From contig NZ_VIWV01000001.1 of the NCBI RefSeq assembly GCF_007829875.1, forward strand, positions 6,832,001-6,896,000: a stretch of 64,000 bases of DNA, read 5' to 3'. This document shows, in pieces, positions 57,879-64,000 of the stretch; the first letter of the stretch is position 1; each line of letters starts with the position of its first letter. A model generated the notes under the pieces. The model made no database searches and was not told the origin of the DNA. It saw only the letters and a list, made by a program, of their open reading frames with translations. This stretch comes from Streptomyces capillispiralis. GTDB lineage: Bacteria > Actinomycetota > Actinomycetes > Streptomycetales > Streptomycetaceae. The translations under genes and the position numbers were made by a program.

Positions 57879-59036
57879 CTAACGGCGTGCCGTCACCGTG
57901 CCCTCCACCGCGAAGAGCTGCTCCTCCACATGGTCCAGCGCCAGCCGCACCGCGCCGGTGGCGACCGCCGCCTCTCCCAGGTGGGACAGGGCGACCCTCG
58001 GCGGGCGCAGGCAGTAGCGGGCGAGTTCGCGGCGCAGCGGCTCCAGGACCCCGTCCAGGCCGGCCGCCCAGCCGCCGATCACCACCAGCTCCGGGTCGAG
58101 GGCCAGCACCAGCGCCGCCACGTCGTGGACCAGCCGGTGGATGAAGCGGTCCATGGCTGCGAGCGCCCGTTGGTCGCCCTCGCGGGCCTGGGCGAAGACC
58201 GCGGCGACCGCCTGCTCGTCCAGCGGGTGCAGCGGCTCGTCCGTGGTGGACAGCAGCGTCTCCGGGGTCGCCTCCCGGCCCAGCAGGTGCAGCGCCCCGA
58301 TCTCACCGGCCGCCCCGCCGTACCCCCGGTGCAGCCGCCCGCCGATCAGTGACCCGGCGCCCGGGCTCAGCCCGGCCAGCACGAACACCACGTCGTCGGT
58401 CTCCCTGGCGGCGCCCTTCCAGTGCTCGGCCACCACGGCCGCGTTGGCGTCGTTCTCCACCAGCACCGGGCACTTGAAGGACCGGCCCAGCCGCTCACCG
58501 AGGCCGAGCCCCGTCCAGCCGGGCAGCGCCGTGCCCAGCCGCACCGTGCCGTCCGCCTCGACGATCCCCGGCGTGCCCACGCCCACGGCGCGCAACGAGC
58601 CGCGCGGCACACCGGCCGTGTCCAGCAACTCACCTATGGCCGCGTCCAGCCGCTCCAGCCGCTCGTCGGCGTCGACCCTCTCGTCGACGTCCCCGGCCCG
58701 GGCGCCGATCACCCGGCCGTCCAGGTCGGCCAGCAGCGCCGCCACCCGGTGCACACCGATCTCCAGGCCCAGCAGATGCCCGGCCTCCGCCCGGAACCGG
58801 AACCGCCGCGCGGGCCTGCCCTGGCGGCGCGCGGCACCCTCCTCGGCCGCCGTCTCCACGACGAGGCCCGCCTCGATGAGGCCCTCCACGACGCCCTCGA
58901 CGGTCGGCCGGGACAGCCCGGTCACCCGGGTGACCTCGGTCAGCGTCGCGCAGTCCGTCGCCCGCAACGCGTGCAGCACCACCGCGGAGTTGATCCTTCG
59001 CAGCAGCGAGGGGTCCCCGCCGGTCAGCCGAGCCAC
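57879..59036 (-). CDS. ROK-family regulator without the zinc motif
   Basis: A 385-residue ROK protein: winged helix at 10-75 (LLRRINSAVVLHALRATDCA, VTGLSRPTVEGVVEGLIEAG), then an actin-like sugar-kinase fold with VGVGTPGIVEADG near 180 and VENDANAAVVAEHWKG near 220. The family usually has a CxCGxxGC zinc site after the GEIG motif. Here GEIGALHLLGREATPETL has no Cys. So it is a ROK regulator with a lost zinc site, or a distinct subfamily. GTG 59036 follows GGGGAGGACGG. The sugar ligand is unknown. Confidence 0.9.
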   Translation of the reverse strand: MARLTGGDPSLLRRINSAVVLHALRATDCATLTEVTRVTGLSRPTVEGVVEGLIEAGLVVETAAEEGAARRQGRPARRFRFRAEAGHLLGLEIGVHRVAALLADLDGRVIGARAGDVDERVDADERLERLDAAIGELLDTAGVPRGSLRAVGVGTPGIVEADGTVRLGTALPGWTGLGLGERLGRSFKCPVLVENDANAAVVAEHWKGAARETDDVVFVLAGLSPGAGSLIGGRLHRGYGGAAGEIGALHLLGREATPETLLSTTDEPLHPLDEQAVAAVFAQAREGDQRALAAMDRFIHRLVHDVAALVLALDPELVVIGGWAAGLDGVLEPLRRELARYCLRPPRVALSHLGEAAVATGAVRLALDHVEEQLFAVEGTVTARR

Positions 59037-59142
59037 CGTCCGTCCTCCCCGCTCGTGCGCGTGTTGGGCGGATCGTACTCGGCACGGCCGACACCGGCGA
59101 CCTCCGGGCCCGGGCACCCCGGGGACGGCCCGCGCACGCGGC

Positions 59143-59799
59143 TCACCCCGGCGCCACGAAGCCCGACTCGTAGGCCGCGATCACCGCCTGCGTCCGGTCC
59201 CGCGCCCCGAGCTTCGCCAGGACGGCACTCACGTGCGACTTCACGGTCTCCGTCCCGACCACCAGCCGGGCCGCGATCTCCGCGTTGGTCAGACCCCGCG
59301 CCATCAGCCGCAGCACCTCCCCCTCGCGCTCCGTCAGCCGTGCCCGCTCCAGCAGGTCGCGCGCGGCCCGGTCGCCGTCGCCGTACTCGGCCGCGAGCCG
59401 GCGCACCGAGGCGGGGAACAGCAGAGACTCGCCCTCGGCGACCAGCCGTACCGCGTGCACGATCTCCGCGGGCCGCGCCCGCTTCAGCAGGAACCCGTCG
59501 GCGCCCGCGCGCAGCGCCCCGTAGACGTACTCGTCGTTCTCGAAGGTCGTCACGACGAGGATCTTCGGCGGCGCGTCGACCGTCCGCAGCAGCGCGCGCG
59601 TGGCCTCGATGCCGTCCAGCAGCGGCATGCGCACGTCCATGGCGACCACGTCCGGCCGCAGTCGCCGCACCAGCGGGATGACCGCCGCCCCGTCGGCGGC
59701 CTCCCCGACGACCTCGATGTCCGGCTGCGCCTCCAACACGGCCCGCAGACCCGCGCGTACGAGGGGTTCGTCGTCGACGAGCAGAACGGTCACCGGCAT
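59143..59799 (-). CDS. NarL-type response regulator
   Basis: A 218-residue response regulator. The receiver domain has acidic DDEP at residues 9-12, the phosphoacceptor Asp in VVAMDVRMPLLDG near 54, Thr in VTTFENDEY and Lys in FLLKRARP near 105. The LuxR/NarL HTH is at 150-210 (LTEREGEVLRLMARGLTNAE, VGTETVKSHVSAVLAKLG). It begins 14 bases after the kinase stop, so it is co-transcribed. It probably controls the divergent ABC exporter genes. Confidence 0.95.
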   Translation of the reverse strand: MPVTVLLVDDEPLVRAGLRAVLEAQPDIEVVGEAADGAAVIPLVRRLRPDVVAMDVRMPLLDGIEATRALLRTVDAPPKILVVTTFENDEYVYGALRAGADGFLLKRARPAEIVHAVRLVAEGESLLFPASVRRLAAEYGDGDRAARDLLERARLTEREGEVLRLMARGLTNAEIAARLVVGTETVKSHVSAVLAKLGARDRTQAVIAAYESGFVAPG

Positions 59800-59813
59800 C
59801 CCGCCAGCGTAGA

Positions 59814-60980
59814 TCAGCGCACCGGCAGCTCGACGCGCACCCGCCAGTCGCCCTCGCCGTCGGGCCCGGTGCGCGCCCGCCCGCCGAGCAGGGCGGCGCG
59901 CTCGCGGATGCCGCGCAGCCCGCTGCCGCGCACCGGACCGGGCGCCACCCGCGCCAGCGGGTTGCGGATCTCCAGCAGCAGCGTGCCGTCGGCGACGTGG
60001 ATCCGGACCCGCACGGGGACCGCCCCCGCGTGCCGCAGGGCGTTGGTGAGCGACTCCTGGAGGATGCGGTAACCCTCGCGGGAGACCGGACCGGGCACGG
60101 TGTCCAGGGGGCCGGTCACCTCGGCGTCGACCCTCGCCCCGGAGGCGCGGGCGGACTCCAGCAGCCGTCCGGCGTCCACGAGCGCCGGCCGGCCGCTCAC
60201 GGGCTTCTCGGGCTCGCGCAGAAGGCCGAGGACCCGCTCCAGGTCCTCCAGCGCGGCCCGTCCGGTCTCCTCGATGGCCTGCAGCGCCCGGTCGGTGAAG
60301 GCGGGGTCGGCCGCCGCCCGCGCGGCGCCCGCCTGCACCACGGCGACGGTGAGCGCGTGGCCGATCGAGTCGTGCAGTTCGTGGGCGATGCGGCTGCGTT
60401 CCAGGAGCCGGTCGGTGCGGGCCTCCAGCGCGGCCAGACGCGCGGCGGGGGAGGGGCCGAGCAACTGCCGGGCCAGGGCGGTGATCAGCGATCCCGCCCC
60501 GACGACCACCGCGCCGAGGACGAGCAGCGGAACGGGCACCAGCAGCGCGTGCCACCAGTGCCGCCCGGGAACCTGCACGAACGTCGAGGGGTCGGCCGTA
60601 CCGCCCCGGGCCGTGTTCGCCAGGTCCACGGCGAGCATGGGCAGATGGACGGTCAGGAAGGAGACCGCGCCCCCGAGGAACAGCCGGCACTCCAGCCACA
60701 CCACGGTCCGCCCGCGGTCGGCCCAGCCGGCGGACGGTGCCGGGACGATCTCCGCGTCCCGCGCGTCGTACCGGCGCCCGAAGAGCAGTCCGGTGGCCTG
60801 CACGCCCTCCACCGTGCGCATCGCCGGCACCAGACCGACGAGCGCGAGCAGCACCGCGGCCAGGTACATGCGCGTGTTGTCGATGAGGTACCACATGGCC
60901 GGCCACACGACGGCGATGAAGAGATGCAGCCACCGCGTGTACGTCACCGCCCGCCCGAACGGGCCCGGGATGCGGACCAT
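59814..60980 (-). CDS. HisKA_3 sensor histidine kinase
   Basis: A 388-residue kinase with about four to five membrane helices in the first 190 residues (IAVVWPAMWYLID, AAVLLALVGLVPA, VSFLTVHLPMLAV, LVLGAVVVGAGSL). The dimerisation/phosphoacceptor segment is RIAHELHDSIGHALTVAVV near residue 205. The HATPase part has QESLTNALRHAGA and GSGLRGIRERAALLGG near 360. ATG 60980 lies six bases after CACGAT. The chain is open 97 codons further upstream but without sense. It pairs with the NarL-type regulator, a layout typical of membrane-stress or drug-sensing systems next to ABC exporters. Confidence 0.93.
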   Translation of the reverse strand: MVRIPGPFGRAVTYTRWLHLFIAVVWPAMWYLIDNTRMYLAAVLLALVGLVPAMRTVEGVQATGLLFGRRYDARDAEIVPAPSAGWADRGRTVVWLECRLFLGGAVSFLTVHLPMLAVDLANTARGGTADPSTFVQVPGRHWWHALLVPVPLLVLGAVVVGAGSLITALARQLLGPSPAARLAALEARTDRLLERSRIAHELHDSIGHALTVAVVQAGAARAAADPAFTDRALQAIEETGRAALEDLERVLGLLREPEKPVSGRPALVDAGRLLESARASGARVDAEVTGPLDTVPGPVSREGYRILQESLTNALRHAGAVPVRVRIHVADGTLLLEIRNPLARVAPGPVRGSGLRGIRERAALLGGRARTGPDGEGDWRVRVELPVR

Positions 60981-61089
60981 GGCGCCATCGTGCCAGGGCG
61001 CGCCGACGGCCCGCCTCCCCCGCGCGGGGGAGGCGATCTCCACGCCCGGGGGAGGCCCCGGCACCGGTCCGGCGGCCACGCTGGACCAC

Positions 61090-62010
61090 ATGACCAGCAT
61101 CGACGTCCAGGACCTCACCAAGGAGTACGGCACCCGGCGGGCCGTCGACCACCTCACCTTCCGCGTCCACCCCGGCCGGGTCACCGGCTTCCTCGGCCCC
61201 AACGGCGCCGGAAAGTCCACCACCATGCGCCTGGTGCTCGGCCTCGACCACCCGACGTCCGGCACCGCCACCGTCGGCGGACACGCCTACGCCACCCTCG
61301 CCGAACCCCTGCGCCGGGTCGGGGCCCTGCTCGACGCGCAGGCCGCGCACGGCTCCCGCACCGGCCGCGACCACCTGCGGGTGCTGGCCGCGAGCAACCG
61401 CATACCCGACCGCCGGGTCGACGAGGTGCTGGAGGAGACCGGCCTGACAGCGGTGGCGCGCCGCCGCGTGCGGACGTACTCCCTGGGCATGCGTCAGCGG
61501 CTGGGCATCGCCGCCGCCCTGCTGGGCGATCCGGCCGTCGTCGTGCTCGACGAGCCCTCCAACGGGCTCGACCCCGAAGGCATCGTGTGGATCCGCACCC
61601 TGCTGCGGCGGCTCGCGGACGAGGGGCGCACCGTCCTGGTCTCCAGTCATCTGATGAACGAGACGGCCGCCTTCGCCGACCACCTCGTCGTGCTCGGCCG
61701 GGGCCGGCTGCTGGCCGACACCCCGGTGCGGGAGTTCATCGACACGCGTGTGCGGCCCGCCGTCCGCGTCCGCACCCCGGACCCCGCCGCCCTCAGGACC
61801 GTCCTCGCCCGGCACGGACACGAGGCGGTGGAACACCCGGACGGGCACTGGACCGTACCGGACGCGCGGGTGGACGACATCGGACGCCTCGCGTCCGCCG
61901 CGGGGGTGCCGATCCTCGAACTCGCCGCGGACGAGGGCACCCTGGAGCAGGCCTATCTGGACCTGACCGCCGCCGAGACCGAGTTCACCGCCCAGCGCCA
62001 GGAGGCCTGA
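61090..62010 (+). CDS. ABC exporter ATPase (CcmA/DrrA-like)
   Basis: A 306-residue ATPase: Walker A GFLGPNGAGKSTTMRLVLG near residue 35-47, signature YSLGMRQRLGIAAALLGDP near 133, Walker B VVVLDEPSNGLDPEGI near 155 and switch His in VSSHLMNETAAFADH. A C-terminal extension of about 90 residues is of the DrrA/BcrA type. ATG 61090 is close to the divergent kinase gene, with a 109-base gap. It works with the permease two bases downstream to export a drug or lipid-like molecule, likely under the two-component system. Confidence 0.95.
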   Translation: MTSIDVQDLTKEYGTRRAVDHLTFRVHPGRVTGFLGPNGAGKSTTMRLVLGLDHPTSGTATVGGHAYATLAEPLRRVGALLDAQAAHGSRTGRDHLRVLAASNRIPDRRVDEVLEETGLTAVARRRVRTYSLGMRQRLGIAAALLGDPAVVVLDEPSNGLDPEGIVWIRTLLRRLADEGRTVLVSSHLMNETAAFADHLVVLGRGRLLADTPVREFIDTRVRPAVRVRTPDPAALRTVLARHGHEAVEHPDGHWTVPDARVDDIGRLASAAGVPILELAADEGTLEQAYLDLTAAETEFTAQRQEA

Positions 62011-62012
62011 CC

Positions 62013-62738
62013 ATGCAGTTCGCACCCGTACTCCGGTCCGAGTGGCTGAAGATCCGCACGATGCGCCCGCTCCTCGGGGCCCTCCTGGCGCTGTTCGCGG
62101 CGACCACGGCGTTCTCCGCGCTCGCCGGGGTGTCGGACACCTCGGACCCCGGCTTCGACCCGCTGTTCACCAGCTTCTCCGGCGTCCTGCCGGGCCAGAT
62201 CGCCGCCATCTCCTTCGGCGCCGTGGCCGTGTCGTCGGAGTTCCACAACGGCGCGCTGCGCGTCTCCCTGGCGGCGGTACCGCGGCGCGGCCGCTGGTTC
62301 GCGGCCAAGATGACGTCGATCGCCCTGCCGGCGCTGGCCGTGGGGCTGGCGACCGCCGTCGCCTCCCTCCTCGCGGCCCGCGCGGGACTGGGCTCCGAGG
62401 CGGACGGCCTCACCGCGGGCGAGCAGGTCCGGGCGGTGGCGGGCTGCGCCGTCTACCTCACGCTGACGGCGCTGTTCGCCGCGGGCCTCACGACCGTGCT
62501 GCGCAGCGGTGTGGCCACCCTCTCCGTGCTGGTCCCCTTCATCCTCGTCGTGTCGTTCGTGATCGGTGACGGGGCCGGGACGGTCGTGGAGTTCCTGCCC
62601 GACAGAGCCGGGCAACTGGTCCTCCAGCAGACCCACGAGGGGATTCTGGGACCCTGGTCCGGTCTCGCCGTGACCGCCCTGTGGACGACCGCCGCCCTCC
62701 TCGCGGGCGTCTGGAGCCTGCGCCGCCGGGACGCCTGA
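62013..62738 (+). CDS. ABC exporter permease
   Basis: A 241-residue ABC-2-type membrane protein with about six hydrophobic segments: LLGALLALFAATTAFSALAG, GQIAAISFGAVAVSSEFHNG (with the EF motif), LPALAVGLATAVASLLAARA, AVYLTLTALFAAGLTTVLRS, LVPFILVVSFVIG and LAVTALWTTAALLAGVWSL. It starts RSEWLKIRTMRP, the usual beginning of BcrB/NatB-like permeases. GGAGGCC precedes ATG 62013. Partner of the ATPase upstream. Confidence 0.93.
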   Translation: MQFAPVLRSEWLKIRTMRPLLGALLALFAATTAFSALAGVSDTSDPGFDPLFTSFSGVLPGQIAAISFGAVAVSSEFHNGALRVSLAAVPRRGRWFAAKMTSIALPALAVGLATAVASLLAARAGLGSEADGLTAGEQVRAVAGCAVYLTLTALFAAGLTTVLRSGVATLSVLVPFILVVSFVIGDGAGTVVEFLPDRAGQLVLQQTHEGILGPWSGLAVTALWTTAALLAGVWSLRRRDA

Positions 62739-62781
62739 CCGGGAGTCGGCTGACGGCCCGCCAAGTGTCAGTGGCGGCGGG

Positions 62782-62787
62782 TTTACT
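62782..62787 (+). promoter_or_regulatory. Possible -10 hexamer TTTACT, leaderless type
   Basis: TTTACT, six bases, then ATG 62794. A weaker match than the other hexamers. Confidence 0.35.
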
Positions 62788-62793
62788 GGACCC

Positions 62794-63234
62794 ATGAACA
62801 TCGCACAGCACATCGCGCTCATCGACGAGCTGTGCTTCCGCCCCTTCCCGGCGGAGCACGGTCCGTCGGACGTCGGCTTCGCCGGACCGGGCCACCACGT
62901 GGCGGTCCTGGAGAGCGCCCACGGCCTGCGGGACGGCGACCCCGCCGAGTGGGCGGTGACCGTGGACCAGTACGAGAAGGACCGCGACGCCGTCTACGAG
63001 CTGCTGGCCTCACGCTGGGGGGACGTCGCGCCCTGGAACCTGCAGACGGTCCTGCTGCGCACCGGTGCCGAGGAGATACCCGAGCCGTGGGCCTGGCTCG
63101 CCGCCCGCGCGGGTGTGGCCTGGCTGTGGGAGGTCCAGGGGACCGGCCGCTGGGTCGCGCTGGCGGTCGCCGACCGGGACGCCGGCGACGAGATCCAGCT
63201 GCTGGCGGTGGTCACGGAGACAGCCCCTCCCTGA
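62794..63234 (+). CDS. Hypothetical protein
   Basis: A 146-residue acidic soluble protein that I do not recognise. It has MNIAQHIALIDELCFRPFPA at the start, a Trp-rich middle (WGDVAPWNLQTVLLRTG, EPWAWLAARAGVAWLWEVQG) and a C-terminal strand-rich part (WVALAVADRDAGDEIQLLAV). Codon bias is strong, so it is a real gene. No membrane segment or metal motif. It ends 35 bases before the convergent mug gene. Confidence 0.75.
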   Translation: MNIAQHIALIDELCFRPFPAEHGPSDVGFAGPGHHVAVLESAHGLRDGDPAEWAVTVDQYEKDRDAVYELLASRWGDVAPWNLQTVLLRTGAEEIPEPWAWLAARAGVAWLWEVQGTGRWVALAVADRDAGDEIQLLAVVTETAPP

Positions 63235-63269
63235 CCACGGCCGGCCCTACGTCCCCCGGCCGGTCGGCG

Positions 63270-63815
63270 TCACTCCGCCGCGGCCTCCCGCAGCCGCCCG
63301 AACTCCTCGGCCAGCGTCGCCGGTGTCCAGTGCGCGTTCAGCCCGCTCGGGTTGGGCAGCACCCACACCCGTGTGCCGCCGATCGTCCGCGCCTGCGGCC
63401 CCACGGCGGCCCCGCGGTCGTCGAACGCCGCCCGGTAGGCGGTGATGCCCACCACGGCCAGCCACCTCGGGCGCAGCCGGGCCACCTTGAGCGTCAGCAG
63501 CCGCCCGCCCTCGCGGTACTCCTCGGCGCTCAGCTCGTCGGCCCGCGCGGTCGCCCGCGCCACCACATTGGTGATGCCGAGCCCGTACGACAGCAGCTCC
63601 CGCTGCTCGGACGGCAGCAACAGCCGCGGCGTGAACCCGGAGCGGTGCAGGGCCGGCCAGAAGCGGTTGCCGGGGCGCGCGAAGTGGTGGCCCGTCGCGG
63701 CCGTCATCAGGCCCGGGTTGATGCCGCAGAACAGCACCCGCAGGCCGTCCGCGACCACGTCCGGCACCAGGCGGTCGCGGGCGGCCTCCAGCTGCTGCTG
63801 GGTGAAGCGGGTCAG
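63270..63815 (-). CDS. mug: G:T/U mismatch-specific DNA glycosylase
   Basis: A uracil-DNA-glycosylase-superfamily enzyme that removes U or T opposite G. The catalytic motif 1 is VLFCGINPGLMTAATGHHFA and motif 2 is WVLPNPSGLNAHW; ATARADELSAEEYREGG lies between. The first ATG/GTG candidate (GTG 63767) would cut into the family N-terminus, because LTRFTQQQLEAARDRLVPDV lies in frame upstream. CTG 63815 overlaps the purB stop (CTGA), and the longer product of 181 residues starts there. The CTG start is inference, and 63767 is the fallback. Confidence 0.88.
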   Translation of the reverse strand: MTRFTQQQLEAARDRLVPDVVADGLRVLFCGINPGLMTAATGHHFARPGNRFWPALHRSGFTPRLLLPSEQRELLSYGLGITNVVARATARADELSAEEYREGGRLLTLKVARLRPRWLAVVGITAYRAAFDDRGAAVGPQARTIGGTRVWVLPNPSGLNAHWTPATLAEEFGRLREAAAE

Positions 63816-64000
63816 AGGATCGCCCCGGGGGTGTACCCGGCGGCCTCCGGGTGCCGCTTCACGATCTCGTCGATCCTTCCGACGACGGTGGCGACCTGGT
63901 CGCTCGCCGCGCCCGTGAAGGACAGCTTGTCCGCCATCAGCGCCGCCAGCTCCGCCCGGCCGAGCGGCAGCCGCTCGTCGGCGGCGAGCTTGTCGAGCAG
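63812..64000 (-). CDS. purB: Adenylosuccinate lyase, C-terminal part
   Basis: The last 62 residues of a minus-strand gene that enters from the right. The piece reads LPLGRAELAALMADKLSFTG and ends AAGYTPGAIL, the recognisable end of actinobacterial PurB. The enzyme makes AMP and AICAR by fumarate elimination in purine synthesis. The active-site parts are outside the window. Its TGA overlaps the proposed CTG start of mug. Confidence 0.85.
   Translation of the reverse strand: MLDKLAADERLPLGRAELAALMADKLSFTGAASDQVATVVGRIDEIVKRHPEAAGYTPGAIL

Overview
The window is high-GC actinobacterial DNA, most probably from a Streptomyces chromosome. The evidence is strong third-position G/C in every gene, many GTG and TTG starts, Tat and lipoprotein signals of Streptomyces type, in-frame TTA codons found in only one or two regulator genes, and a complete type II aromatic polyketide cluster. 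No rRNA, tRNA, CRISPR array, insertion sequence or attachment site was seen.

Layout. Positions 1-9563 hold ordinary accessory and housekeeping genes: a partial hotdog-fold gene, DedA, gamma-carbonic anhydrase, a hexapeptide acyltransferase, an XRE-cupin regulator, a YbaK-type editing protein, a zinc CDF exporter with a divergent ArsR regulator, PobA, a CoA-binding protein, a CysS-like protein, a SixA phosphatase and a YigZ protein. Positions 10054-40979 are one continuous biosynthetic cluster. Positions 41280-64000 return to general functions: SbcD/SbcC, a 58-residue coupled ORF, an Imm21 protein, a DUF885 peptidase, an Lrp/PLP-enzyme pair, a GNAT-ACT protein, PhoD, PdxR, a hydrolase, a SigJ-like sigma factor, a GntR regulator, a ROK regulator, a two-component system with an ABC exporter, Mug and PurB.

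The cluster. The core is a KS-III-like priming enzyme and an acyltransferase, then KS-alpha, KS-beta and ACP, with a didomain aromatase/cyclase, a C9-type ketoreductase and an ActIV-like metallo-beta-lactamase-fold cyclase. Around it lie two luciferase-like monooxygenases, a flavin reductase, an FAD hydroxylase, an Old Yellow Enzyme, an ABM monooxygenase, a SnoaL-like protein, two quinone-oxidoreductase-like enzymes, a second SDR, an APH-type kinase and an amidohydrolase. Control is by three SARP-type activators and a MarR regulator. Transport is by a DHA2 MFS exporter and a polar-amino-acid ABC importer. Three SARPs, a MarR, an amino-acid importer, an APH kinase and a KS-III/AT pair together are, from memory, the inventory of rishirilide-type (and related lupinacidin/galvaquinone) clusters, which make tricyclic polyketides from branched-chain acyl starters. 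The product assignment is inference.

Regulation visible in the DNA. Arrays of seven-base blocks (TGGA or its complement TCCA as core) spaced exactly 11 bases apart lie before the cluster transcription units and are the best candidates for SARP operators. A perfect 22-bp palindrome separates the MarR gene from the MFS gene. Outside the cluster many genes instead show a -10 hexamer exactly six bases before the start codon, the signature of leaderless transcripts. Cluster genes mostly have Shine-Dalgarno sequences.
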